Assembly (NCBI RefSeq): GCF_004011695.2 | Contig: NC_082414.1 | Location: 496,001-560,000 of the forward strand | DNA from: Ascochyta rabiei | Taxonomy: Eukaryota > Ascomycota > Dothideomycetes > Pleosporales > Didymellaceae | Direction: 5' to 3' | DNA length: 64,000 nt | Part shown: piece after piece, positions 1 through 10,877 of the stretch | Numbering within the stretch: position 1 is the stretch's first letter | Layout of the letters: the number at the start of each line of letters is the position of its first letter | Notes under the pieces: model-generated | Seen by the model: the letters and a program-made list of their open reading frames with translations, nothing else | Told to the model about the DNA's origin: nothing | The model's database searches: none | Position numbers and translations under genes: made by a program

Positions 1-592
1 GCGCTGAGCAGCCGAGAACGCGTCCTGGATGATTCGTCGCGCCGATGTTTGATGAGGCATTGCGTGATTGGCCGGGTAGTTCACGACATCAACAGCAAAT
101 GTTGACTCGCGACGGTCTCATTCCTACCGGCTCTGGCATTATTTTGGCGCGTAATTGATCGTGTGTTGACCAAGGCGGCAGAACGCGCGTGGGGAAGGCT
201 GAAAATCGCGTAGAGCCGCGTGGGCTATCCTGTTTCGGATGCGTGGACTCTGATAAGAACGCATGGAGTGATTTTGTGCATATTGATGCCATCAGCATCC
301 AATCTGATTAGGTCGGCAATACCGCGGGACCGGTGTCTTGCGGTGTTCATGGAGGGGTCGTACTTTCACTACCGTCTCACGTTAGCTGAACCAGTTGCCC
401 CCAGGAATTGAAGCGAGGTCACGCAATAGTCATATTCCCGTTGCTGTTCCCGCCGCCTGCGAATGACGTTCGACATTCAGACGGGATCACAGCACGCCTT
501 TTGACGTATAAGAGACATTGGGGTCCAACTAGAGAGCGTTTGCTGATCATCGCATCGAACCTTGAAACACATACCACTCCAACTCCTTTACA
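1..592. other. Intergenic, upstream of the TauD gene
   Basis: No reading frame here resembles a protein. The last 100 bases are the probable promoter and leader of the dioxygenase gene; a weak TATA-like TATAAG lies at about 507-512, some 80 bases before its ATG. The left edge may hold the end of a neighbouring gene, but nothing supports that. Confidence 0.5.
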
Positions 593-1809
593 ATGGCCCC
601 CGCACTCGTCGATACGGTCGTCCATGAGCAATCACCGGTCAACTTCAAGTCGCAAGCCGGCCAGTACAAGGAAGCTGCCTTCGGTGGCCCCAAGCTGTAC
701 AAAAAAGAGCTCGAACTGAGAGGTACTGGCGAGCATGCGCCCGCAAGGTACCCAAACTACCTTCCAGTGTGGGACTTTGAAAAGAAATATCCTGCTCTTG
801 AGCCCTTTGAGCACTATGAACATGGCAAGGATGCCGATGATTCGTTCCCAAACCTCTTGAAGGACGCCAAAGTTGCGGATCTGACGGCGAATATTGGTGC
901 TGAAGTTACAGGTGTGCAGCTGAGCAAGCTAACCGATGCTGGCAAGGATGAACTGGCGTTGTTTGTCGCTCAGAAGAAGGTGGTAGCATTCCGCGATCAG
1001 GATTTCGCAGACCTGCCCATCAAGGACGCACTGAACATCGGTGGCTATTTCGGTCGACACCACATCCACCCTACGTCTGGAGCTCCTGAGGGGCACCCAG
1101 AGGTCCATCTTGTTCACCGAGGAGCCGACGACACCACCGCCCGCGATTTCTTTGAAGAGCGAACAAACTCGATTACATGGCACTCAGATGTCACCTACGA
1201 GAAGCAGCCACCCGGCACTACATTCCTGTACTTGCTGGATGGTCCTGCAGCAGGAGGTGATACACTCTTTGCAAACCAAGCAGCAGCATACAAGAGGCTA
1301 TCGCCGGAGTTCAGGAAGCGTTTACAAGGACTGAAGGTTGTCCACTCAGGTAAGCCGTGATCTTCTTGATAGCAGATGAAATAGATGCTGATCGTGGTGC
1401 AGCTGTCGAACAAGCGGACAACAGCAGAAACCGAGGAGGCGTCGTGCGTCGTGAACCAGTGACCTCCATCCACCCACTTGTTCGAACACACCCAGCTACC
1501 GGTGAAAAGGCGCTTTTCGTGAACCCTCAGTTCAGCCGTCGCATCGTAGGCTTCAAGAAGGAGGAGAGTGACTTCCTGTTGAACTTCTTGTACGACCACA
1601 TTGCCAAGGGTCAGGACTTCCAAGCTCGCGTCAAGTGGGAGCCGGGTACTGTCGTAGTCTGGGACAATCGTGTTACTGCACACTCGGCGTTGTTGGATTG
1701 GGAGGACGGCGCGCGCAGGCACTTGGCAAGGATCACACCGCAGGCCGAGGCGCCGTATGAGACGCCGTACGAGGAGCGCAACAGCGGTGCCGTTGGATTC
1801 GAGTACTAA
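593..1809 (+). CDS. TauD/TfdA-type Fe(II)/2-oxoglutarate dioxygenase (taurine/sulfonate dioxygenase family)
   Basis: Exons 593-1349 and 1403-1809 give 387 residues; the 53-nt intron has GTAAGC and GTGCAG ends, and joining restores the frame (HSAVEQADNS). Non-haem iron enzymes of this family couple 2-oxoglutarate decarboxylation to hydroxylation of sulfonates, aryloxyalkanoates or similar acids, often to release sulfur. Visible ligands: H197-x-D199 in WHSDVTYE, distal H346 in RVTAHSAL, and a 2-oxoglutarate-binding arginine in RRHLARITPQ (about 357-362). The start follows a good context (ACAATGGCC) and the length suits fungal members. No signal peptide, so probably cytosolic. It converges on the zinc-cluster gene across 550 bases. 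The substrate cannot be read from sequence; JLP1-like sulfonate use is a family-level guess. Confidence 0.9.
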
Positions 1810-2359
1810 CTTTTTCTCGAGCATAATTCAAACCTTGGTCGTCTCACTTTACAAATGATGCTGTCGCCGTCTCGAGGTAGATGACGTAGCAGAGATGATA
1901 TTGCAATAGTGACGTGAGGTTCCTCTTAATGTCAACCACAGATCTGTCAGAACGGAACAGAATCCCGCAAATTGTTAGAGCAGATAAGTACCTATGATAT
2001 CTCGATGGGATATGGGAGTTTGAAGATGAAAGGTGCAGTAAATGGGATTTCGAACGTATTTCGCCACACCGAATCCAAGGGAGCACTAAATAATCACATT
2101 GAGCCTGCATAAGGTCCGCAGTGGACTATTTGTTCCATGGAGAGTCAAGATTAAGGAACTCTCTATTTGATGTAGTTAGCTTGTGCTCTGTAATCCCATC
2201 AAACGCTAGATCCCCAAACAAGACCTAAAACCCAGGTCCTGCTCAATGAGTAGAGCTGCAGTAAACTCTAGCCATCAAAAAGCTTCTTGGGTCATTCCAA
2301 ATCTTTGGATAGGTGTCCCAGATCCATGCAACGACAGCCGTTTTGCATCAATTTTAAAT
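1810..2359. other. Intergenic between convergent genes
   Basis: Shared 3' region of the dioxygenase and zinc-cluster genes. It is AT-leaning and I see no coding signal. It presumably carries both polyadenylation regions. Confidence 0.5.
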
Positions 2360-4766
2360 TCAAGCCGATACCAGTAGCAATCCACCCTGCGTGAGGAAGC
2401 CAACGTCTGCTCGCGGCCTTCCCTTAATCTCAACCCTAAGGATCTCGTCGGCCTCGCTGATCTTCGGCCGTTCGTCCATCTCAGTAGCCATTCGATCGAA
2501 ATCATCTTCGAATTCAACGCGTAGCGCCTCTTGGCAAGCAACGCAAAGCCTTAGATGACATCCTTCGATATCGACCTCTTTCGCTCCGTGCAGCGTCGTC
2601 TGTACAGTCTTGCATCCCCATGATGCCGGTGAAAAGCACATCGAACACCACCTTTGGAGCTGATACTGCATGTCGGCTCCCCCAGGTTCTGCCCCAGCAA
2701 GCTCGTCGGTGAGAGTATCGTAATCCATGTCTGCATCGGCCAAGCGTTCGAAGCGATGGCGTGGACATATTATGATTTGCAGTCTGCGTTGCGTGCATTC
2801 ATAGCACATGACTGTCTCCCCCTCATTCTGACAGTGACCGCCGCCAACTTCTGTGTAGCCAAGGCCTGAATTCCAACGAACAACATGGACTTCTCTCTCG
2901 TAGTAACCCACCATACCGAAGACAGGGAGCCCGCAGAAGTTGCAGTCTGAGCTGGCTGATCCTTCGACATGGAATCTGATGGGGTGCGCGAAGGAGGTGT
3001 TGATCGTGGTGAGCATGCCTGTGTTGCCTTCTGCGTCAGTCATCTCCAAATCCAGTGATGGTACGTGGGAGATCACGACGTCATTCCGTTGATGCATCTT
3101 TGATAGATCTTCAGGTGTGAAAAAACCAGATTTCGGATTCGCGACTTCTGGCATAATCTCTGGCAAACTCTTTTTCTTCATCGTTTGCTTCTCAGCACTG
3201 TATGTGGGTAGCTCGGTGAACTTGCAGCCGAGATTGTTCTTCTTGCAGTACTTGCATGGCGGTTTGTCCTCTTTCCCCTTGAGACTGCATCGCTTTTTAT
3301 GCAAACGGCAGGCCGTGCAGGCCGTGTAAGGTCGGCCTGGGCCATAGACGATCTTGTCGAGATCGACACGCTGAGCTTTATAGCCAGGAAGAGGGAGTGC
3401 TTCGCAGACATAGTCGTTGTCGGCACAGTGATCGCAGATTGCTTGTGAAGGATTATCTTCAAACGAGCAAGACTCTATCTCTGTATGGTCACACTGCTTG
3501 CACCGGCCCTTGATGGTAGGCTTCTGGATTGGATGGCATTCGTTGCCATCCTCGACGCACTCTACACACGGGTATTCACCGCCTTTGATCATTGAGCAAG
3601 GTTGAACAAGTTTGCGGCATTCCTTGCAACCTCGGGCTGCAGGATTTCCGGTGAGATCATCAATCTCAGCAGCGGGATCCTCCAGAAGCAGTTGTAGTTT
3701 GCAGTCGGGTGTATTGATTCGATGCGCCTCCCAATACTCGCCGAGTTCGCGCTCTTGCTCTGAATCGATTTCAGACCAGTCTTCTGGCCAGTGTTGCTCC
3801 TCGTTGGTGGCGTTGCGCACATTACCAAAAGCTTCGAACGGGAGTTTGACGATGCACTTCATGGTGTAGTTCTTGTGTCCTGGGCTTTCGCCCTTCTTCT
3901 TCCTCTTTTCTTTCTTTGCTCGCTTCGCTGCTCCTACTTTCGCCTCCTGCTCCGGATCCCAGTTTCCAGACTTGTCATTGTCCATATATGTGAAAGCTTT
4001 TTTCCGGTCAATGTTCTGGCGTAACTGGTAGGGGACCTGCGGAGAGGCGTCAGCCTGTTTCATGCGTCAGAGGTAAGGTCGCAGAGCTTACCACATCGTC
4101 TGGAGGGATGTGAAAATCTTCATCTGATGGGACTGGAGAATCCCGAACACTCCCTATGTCAGAGCATGCAAAACCAAAGCCTGTAGTGATGGACCTGTTG
4201 ATGTCGCCATCATCGCCCATTTGTTGGTCAAGGCTGAGGCTGGACATGCGATTGCCGATACCATGTTCCGGTGTCGCAGGCGCAAAAGGGTTGCTGACTT
4301 GCTTCTCTTCGCGCAGTTCTTCCGTGAGTTCACCAAACAACGACTGACGTGGCTTTTTCGCTGGAACACTTGATTCAGAATCATCCTCGGCGTCGGAGCG
4401 TCTTGGTGACTTCTTGCCTTTCACAGCTTTCGTGGCTCGCTTCTCGGCCTGGTGACTGTGCCATGAACGATCAAACGCTTCTTGACCACCGTCGTCATCA
4501 GAAAAGCCAGGGGAGAACTGCCGATAATTCATGTCATCTTCGTTCCCGTCCTGCGAACTCGTTTTGATGTGGTCCTGGCGATCGCTGATGCCATGAAGAT
4601 CAGTCGTCGAACCATGGTGGTCTCTCAGAGTGTCAAAAGGCCCTGAATCATAGGCTGCATACATTGGCACCGGTGTGACCTGTGTGTCTTCCTCGACATC
4701 CGTGCCGTGAGGCAGGTTGAAATCGAGAGTAACCTTGGGCTTGTTTGGTGGGGCAACGTCCGCCAT
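2360..4766 (-). CDS. Protein with three tandem Zn2Cys6-like zinc clusters
   Basis: Exons 4766-4092 and 4036-2360 (55-nt intron, GTAAGC..CGCAG) give 783 residues from MADVAPPNK; an in-frame ATG at 4814 would add 16. I prefer 4766 because a CTAAAAC..TTTTGCAG acceptor-like site lies between the two. The N-terminal quarter is acidic and low complexity, followed by basic KKEKRKKK. Then come three cysteine clusters: about residues 362-392 (CKEC..C..CVEC..C), 404-436 (CKQC..C..CDHC..C) and 465-496 (CTACRLHKKRC..CKYC..C). The third matches the GAL4-type pattern C-x2-C-x6-C-x10-C-x2-C-x6-C exactly and has basic residues between its cysteines. Further CxxC pairs lie near the C-terminus (CNFCG, CYEC, WCSMC, CVACQ). 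There is no recognisable fungal transcription-factor regulatory domain. Likely nuclear; role unknown. Confidence 0.8.
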
Positions 4767-5811
4767 CTTCGCCAAAAGCCGTGCTGCGGTGAAGGTCTTC
4801 CAGAACGACTGCAAAAGGTGTTTTAGTGTGGGTCTTGGTATAGAAGTAGTGTAGGTGTGTGGTATTATCGTTCCAGAAAGGTGAGGGAAGCCGGTGGACT
4901 ACAGACATCAGGGCTTAGCGAGATGTCTGGCGAACCTTGGGCGGTGACAGTGATGACGATGAGGGAAAAACATTCTTGGGCGCGACAGTGAGAGAGATAG
5001 CGGTGAGCGGTCGGTGCATGTATGGGGTGAGATTCTCATATGCTCTCAACAGTGCCGGGAAGTCGTTACAGGAGTGTATGCCCTTCATTCTGATTGGAGG
5101 TCCTAGCAGGGCCAAAACTGTGAAGGGACCTTTACTTTTGAGTTTGCTTGCTTGATGTGGGATCAACAAGTAAGGACCGTGCAGGCGAGGCAGTGGCGAC
5201 GGTGTGGGACACAGGAACAGTCGGAAGTAGGCTAGAGGTCGAATGTTAGACGTACAGAGATGAAAACCATCGACAGACGAATGCGCAGGCCTAGGTGACA
5301 AAATGTTTAGCTAACCAGGGAACGCAACGGGAGCCGCTATTAGACAGAAAGATGAAAAGCAACCTTAACAAGCCTGTCTCTAGTCACTGTAAATGTCCAT
5401 CACTTGGAAGGCTCTGGTCTTCTGTTCTAGGCATCACGACCTCCTAAACATTCATATTCAGAACTGAATATCTGAACCCGTAGGTTTGGCGCGCGCTCTG
5501 GGCTTGTTGTAGCGAGAGCTGCGAATGTTCCTCCTGGCGCATTTGCATCAGGCATTCTGGGATGCGGGAGCGCGGAGGAGCGAAGCGATGAACTTGGAGC
5601 ATCATTGGAACTTTTTGAACACATGTCCGTAGTCTTGGTGGATGTTGTAGCGTCACGCAGGAGTCGAAGTCGCCAATCTTAGTCATCGCCCACGCTAGCA
5701 CAGACCACGGAACAAAATGTACGAATCATTTTCTCTTTCGTGATTAGTCCTTCAGCACCACGACGCTAACATGGAGCTCTACACATCTCCTTCACGCTCT
5801 CATCGAGCGTC
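4767..5811. other. Divergent promoter region
   Basis: About 1 kb separates the zinc-cluster gene (minus) from the histidine phosphatase gene (plus). Several short frames occur but none looks like a protein. It probably holds the 5' leader, perhaps a leader intron, of the minus-strand gene (acceptor-like TTTTGCAG near 4810) and both promoters. Confidence 0.45.
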
Positions 5812-6919
5812 ATGGCGCGATCGATGAGGCTGTTTCTGATTCGGCATGGAGAGACGGTCGACAATGTCGCCCAGCTCTAGTACGTCATCTGCCCTCGAAG
5901 CATGGAGGCATCTGTGCTAACCAGTGTGCAGTGCCGGCAGCAGAGACTCTGCACTTACGGTCCACGGCTACCAGCAGGCGACGCGCCTTGGCCAGCACTT
6001 TAGGTCGCTCGACCTGACTCTTACACATCTGTTCTCGTCGCACCTACAGCGCGCAGCCAAGACGGCTGGTCTGGTCAGGGAGGCCCAGCTGCAACCCAAG
6101 GGCGATGCACAATCTGCACGACCGGTACCCGAAGTCAATCAGCTGCGCATCCTGATGGAGCAGGACTTCGGTGACCTCGAGGGCAGGAAGTGGTCCGAGA
6201 TGCAGGCCGAGCTGCAGACCAAGCCCGGCTTCGTTGGTGTTGAGACGAAAGAAGCCATGGGCCTACGAGCCGATGCCTTCCTCGACGAGCATCTGCTGCT
6301 GTTGCTGGAGGAAACGGCAGAGGGATCTGATCCTGTGGTCGCCATCGTCTCGCACGGCATCTTCCTGTCGACACTCTGGAAGCGCCTGCTTCGGCGCCTG
6401 CCCGCAAGAAGTATATTGCTGTTACCCGAGTTACAATCGACTGCCCGCCCATCGTTGGAACACCTTGGGGGCTGGTCGAATACGGGGTACTTGGAGCTGC
6501 ACATGACGCGAGACGAGGCAGTGAAATCCTCCATCGCAGATCTAGTGCCTTCTCCGACGTCGAAGCCTGACGTGTCGCAACCTGTTAAGTCAAAGTCGCA
6601 CGATAACATTGGTGCTGTCAAAGCACCTCAGGCTACTATGCAGGAGGGCACCGGTGAGGCTGGAGTCTCAGCAGTCACCGTTCGCGATGCCGTTGATGCC
6701 CGGGACACGACGCTAATTGCGTCTGCACCTCCCGCTCCTTCAAATACGCGTGTGCCCGGGCCACATATCACCTGTGGCTGGACGACAACAATCCTGACGA
6801 TCAACGGTAAAGATCATCTGAAAGATCTCAAGCGTACTGGTGGTGGTGTGGGCAGTTCCCGCCACGATGCTTCACAACAGGGCATTGAACACTTCTTCAA
6901 GCGGCGTAAGCTCGATTGA
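5812..6919 (+). CDS. Histidine phosphatase superfamily protein with C-terminal PIP-box-like motif
   Basis: Exon 1 runs from 5812 or 5824 to 5879 and exon 2 from 5932 to 6919; the 52-nt intron has a textbook TGCTAAC branch site. From ATG 5824 the protein has 347 residues; ATG 5812 adds MARS in frame. The phosphoglycerate-mutase-like catalytic motif RLFLIRHGET sits at the N-terminus, an acidic EQDFGDLEG loop follows, and the second catalytic histidine is in VSHGIF. Such enzymes form a phosphohistidine intermediate and act on phosphosugars, phosphoproteins or nucleotides. The catalytic domain ends near residue 205. The rest is a low-complexity tail ending in QQGIEHFFKRRKLD, which fits Q-x-x-I-x-x-F-F (PCNA-interacting box) followed by a basic, NLS-like stretch. 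This suggests nuclear action, by inference only. Confidence 0.85.
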
Positions 6920-8110
6920 GGTTTACAAACGTGTGGAGACTGTGAAAAGCCTCACACACTGATCGTGCATTGGTAAGTCCGCGGTTCCTGTCCATCCTCC
7001 TCGGCACACATGCAATGATGAAAAATCAATATTCACAGACCTGTTCTGAACCCAAATGTGGACTCAACATTGATCCAACTGCTGTCTGAAATTGCACAAC
7101 ACCTGCACTTCTTGTCTAGACGTTATTGCCAGATGCTTGCTGACAAACGCCCCAGAAATACCCAAGGCCGCGCTCCCAAGGCCGCGCTCCCAAGGCCACG
7201 TTCGCAAGGGGTGACAGTCTGCAAAGGTGCTGCATGTCTGCGCCGCTCTATATTGTGATCGAGATGTAGGCCAGTACGAGACGTGTTGCTGGACTCGCCT
7301 TCTGCGTACAATTCCCCCATGATGAAGAAGCGGCTCGATCAAAATTAGGCAGTGCACTTTGATACCTGAACCGCACGGCGCTATATAGCTGCCGCAGTAC
7401 TCCCATAGATCTATATCAACTGCTTACAGTACGGAACGAATTCTTGTCTCCTATGCAAAACTACCCGCTGCCCAGATCTTTGCAACAAGTCTCACAAGCC
7501 AGCCGGCTGCATGCCTTGGTTTGGAAGCGCGGCGTGAGCTGTTGACGAAGTATTCTGGACAGCCGTTTCGTCAAACTTAACGTCGAACAACGAAGCGCCA
7601 GCTACAGTTCGAGACTGGCAAACCAAGCCACGCGCCGACAATGTTGTGTCGTGGTGACAACGTGAGGAAATCCGTGCTTGACCCGCCCACTCAACTCGTC
7701 ACCGCAACACCATAGCTGGTCAATACATCGAAACAACGCGTCTGCATAAAATACGCCAGTCACTGTTGTCCGGGCCTTTGAGACTATGCAACGTCACCAT
7801 GCACTGGCCATGTTGTGGGCCCTACACGATGTTGCTTCCCGCGACAAACATGATTTGGTGTGCCTGAGGGGGCTGGGATCTACCAACCTCAATCAGCCCC
7901 ATATTTTCACTGACTTGCTAGCGCATTTTCTTTGCCATATCTAAGCATGTTCGGTGACTGGAATGCACTTCTCTTCTGCTGTTCATTCCAAAGTGTCATT
8001 CTTCTAATTATTAATTGTTTGGTCTGATCTCTCAAGATTAAGGTCGAGACAAAGATCAGCCTGACATTAGCCAATCAGAGCACAGCATCGTCACTACCAA
8101 CAAAGTCACG
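6920..8110. other. Intergenic, promoter side of the GPI protein gene
   Basis: No convincing gene. A 14-bp GC-rich direct repeat occurs about 2.9 times at 7161-7200. A CCAAT box (GCCAATCAG, 8070-8078) lies about 40 bases before the next ATG. Confidence 0.45.
7161..7200. repeat. Short 14-bp tandem repeat
   Basis: The unit CCCAAGGCCGCGCT is repeated twice exactly (7161-7174, 7175-7188), followed by a decayed third copy. Confidence 0.75.
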
Positions 8111-9788
8111 ATGGCACGTACTGCTTCTATCTGGGTGCTGACAGCTTTGTCGACGGGCGTCTTGGGCAATGCTTCTCCAAAAGCCAATTATACCAACAGT
8201 GAGCCTGCCCCCAGTATAATTCTAAAATCCCAGAGACTAACCTGCACCAGCAGCTGTACCACAGGTACCACATCCTTACTGGTGGGAAGGACCGTACACA
8301 TCGTCGCTTGTCGAAAGCGCGTACAAAGCTCCGACATCCCTTCCACTGCCAACACTACCGTCATCCGAGGAAGAGCCCTGTGAGACAACGTCAAGCACGT
8401 CACCTCCACCGCTACAATCTTCCGAGCTAAGTGGGACGCATACTGCGGCTTCCTACGCGCCAGTATCAGTGACGGGCAGCTATGAAACCGCAATCTCTCG
8501 GGTTTCGTCCTCTTCAGCAGTACACGAGCCATCAATCCCAACGATCTATGCATCCTTACCCACCTATCCTACTTCCGTAGGCGTCGACTCGATTGCTTCC
8601 ACCTGGCTGCCGCCCTCATACACTGTCGCTATACCTTTCTACCCCAGTAGCTCGGTTACTTCCACATGGCTGGCTCCGTCGTACACCGTAGCCGTACCTT
8701 TACCTCCGAGCTCTGTTGCTCAGGCGACTTCGTCGTTACAGCTGTCGTCATCAGAATACTCCCCATCGGCCTCGACAGCCCCCAGCGTTTCTAGCTCTGT
8801 ACCCTCGTACCCCGGAACCACGGGCCTATCAACACCTACAATCACAAGCTCTTCCGCTTACCCAACAAATACACTGTCCACTCTTGGATCCAGTAATGTT
8901 TCCAGCTCCGTTGCAGCATCGACCGCAACCATTATCATCCCGGTGCCTCCACCCCAGACATCAAGCTATGCCCCGACTACCTCACCCTTGAGCTCTCAGA
9001 GCCCTGCCTCATCAATAACCCCCACATCGGAAGCCAGTATCGCTTCCAGCCTCGTTGCATCGTCTTCAGTGACTATCGTCATCCCGGTCCCTCCACCGCA
9101 AGCCTCGAGCTTAGTATCGGTCTCGTCCGGCAGTGAACCCAGCTCGGCACCAACAGCCTCTTCCTCAACCGTGCCTGGCTCAGAATCCACAAGTACAGCT
9201 CTGGAAACTAGCACACTTTCCAGTCCGTCATTGTCTACAATCACAACCGTTACCCTTCCCGTCTCGTCGCAGGTGTTGCCAACGTTCTCTCTGGACAGTT
9301 CTTTAATCTCATCGGCTATATCGTCAGTCCCCTTGTCAAGTGTAGTGGTCCCCCAGCCTTCGAGCACCGCTAGCGAAGCATCATCCTTTCTGGTTACATA
9401 TCTTTCAACATCCAGCACTGTTTCATCAACGTTATCAAACGCTAGTCCCTCAAGCAATTTGCCCACCTCGGTTGGAACAACTCTCCAAGGAGTAACCCCA
9501 TTTCCGTCTTCCTCAGATCTCTCCTCTATCAGCTCGTCGACGGTTATCCCTGCATCCTCTTCAACAGAAATTACGTCACAAACTACACAGCCGACGGCTG
9601 CGGGGTCTTCTGTTCGGTACACGCTGTCTACAAGTGCAACGCCAAGCTCATCTGCACCTGCAGAGACGACTACCGGCGTTCCGCCTGCACCGCCAGTTCA
9701 GACTGGAGCTGCGAGCGCACTGGGCTCAAGTGAAAACGAGAGAGTATGGTGGGTTTCGTTCTTGCTCACGTTTGTCTTGTTCGTCTGA
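8111..9788 (+). CDS. Ser/Thr/Pro-rich secreted cell-wall protein, probably GPI-anchored
   Basis: Exons 8111-8198 and 8254-9788 (55-nt intron, branch GACTAAC) give about 540 residues. The N-terminus is a signal peptide (MARTASIWVLTALSTGVLG). A short region with YWWEGPYTSS follows. The remainder is a mucin-like stalk dominated by Ser, Thr, Pro, Val and Ala, a dense target for O-mannosylation. It has internal repeats: two copies around STWL(P/A)PSYTVA(I/V)P near residues 110-145, and two of (I/V)PVPPPQ(T/A)SS further on. The C-terminus shows small residues (SALGSSENE) then WWVSFLLTFVLFV, which fits a GPI-attachment signal. No enzymatic domain is seen. It probably sits in the wall or plasma membrane as an adhesin, sensor or structural mannoprotein. 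Confidence 0.75.
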
Positions 9789-10877
9789 GGGTCGTCTGAG
9801 GGAAGGTACGAGGCTTCAATGAGTTATGCTCCACGATTCTTGTATGTTTATGATCTATATGATACCACTTTAATGTTTTACACTATAATGCGACGGCGAT
9901 CTTTGGGCAGGGATCGCAAGGCAGGCAGGGTTACGAGATACTGGCGACTGGAAAGCCGTAAGCCAGAGATCTGGCATAGGCTACTGCAGGTACGTAGATG
10001 AAATCTGAAACTCTACATGTACGATACCTCAGCTTTATTCTTGACGACCGACAAACATCTTCTTTCCTTCTGTACTTCACTTACCAACCACACCAAGCTT
10101 TCCGGGTGGATTGCGGAGGCCAACCAAGCATTACTTGTCACTCGAAGGCATGACCGCGTCACACCAGGACTGACCCAGCTTAGCTACGGGGGGCTCTCAG
10201 ATGACCGACCGAACGTCTGTGCAAAGATACATCATGCGGATCGACTACCTTGACGCAAGTGCGGTCGCGTTACTGCGATAAGCTTACGGGCCGTGCTGCT
10301 CCGGACCCGATCCCTAGTTTCCGCTAGACTGAAAATCTTGTGAGATCTGGGGTCAAGATGCGGAGAGACGTTGAAATGATCTCGTACCGGCTAGCGTGTC
10401 CTAGCGCAGCCACCATTTCTTCCGTCAATCAGACCTCACTTCTCAGTGACACTCGCTTCCATGGACGTTTCACGGCATCGGCGCCGCAACCTCGCATCTC
10501 AAAACAGCATTGAAGCGGATGGAATCGCCTTGTTAATGGCTGCTACGCTACAACAGTGACAGAGCCTTCATACGATTGTACACCCTACCCGGCGCCTTAA
10601 TGCTTTACCTTCGGTACAGTATACTTGCCGCGACGATGCATGTGCTTCCTGCTCGTACTAGGACATGCTTCTATACCCTGCTGACTGCAGGCCCGACACC
10701 ATCCAGGCAGAATGGCATGCGTTCTACTGCGGGGAAATGACCGCAAGTCAATCTTGGTCAACAGCCCGGTTAATTGTGATCATCTTCAAGTGCACTTCTA
10801 TAGTATAAAAGGTACGTAGGTACTGCCGATAAATATTCGTAAGCTACTAACAGGACACGCCGAGCAATCTCCTCACG
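9789..10877. other. Intergenic, promoter of the GH3 gene
   Basis: No coding signal. A TATA box (TATAAAA, 10804-10810) lies about 70 bases upstream of the GH3 ATG. Confidence 0.5.
10804..10810 (+). promoter_or_regulatory. TATA box of the GH3 gene
   Basis: TATAAAA about 68 bases before the start codon of the glycoside hydrolase gene. Good match and sensible spacing for an inducible fungal promoter. Confidence 0.5.

Noticed and set aside
1195..1824. 209-codon open frame antisense to the dioxygenase
   Set aside because: Shadow of the well-supported plus-strand gene; no family resemblance and it crosses a clear intron.
8996..9622. 208-codon antisense frame inside the GPI-type protein gene
   Set aside because: Arises from the Ser/Thr codon bias of the true gene; composition is an artefact (Val/Glu/Asp).
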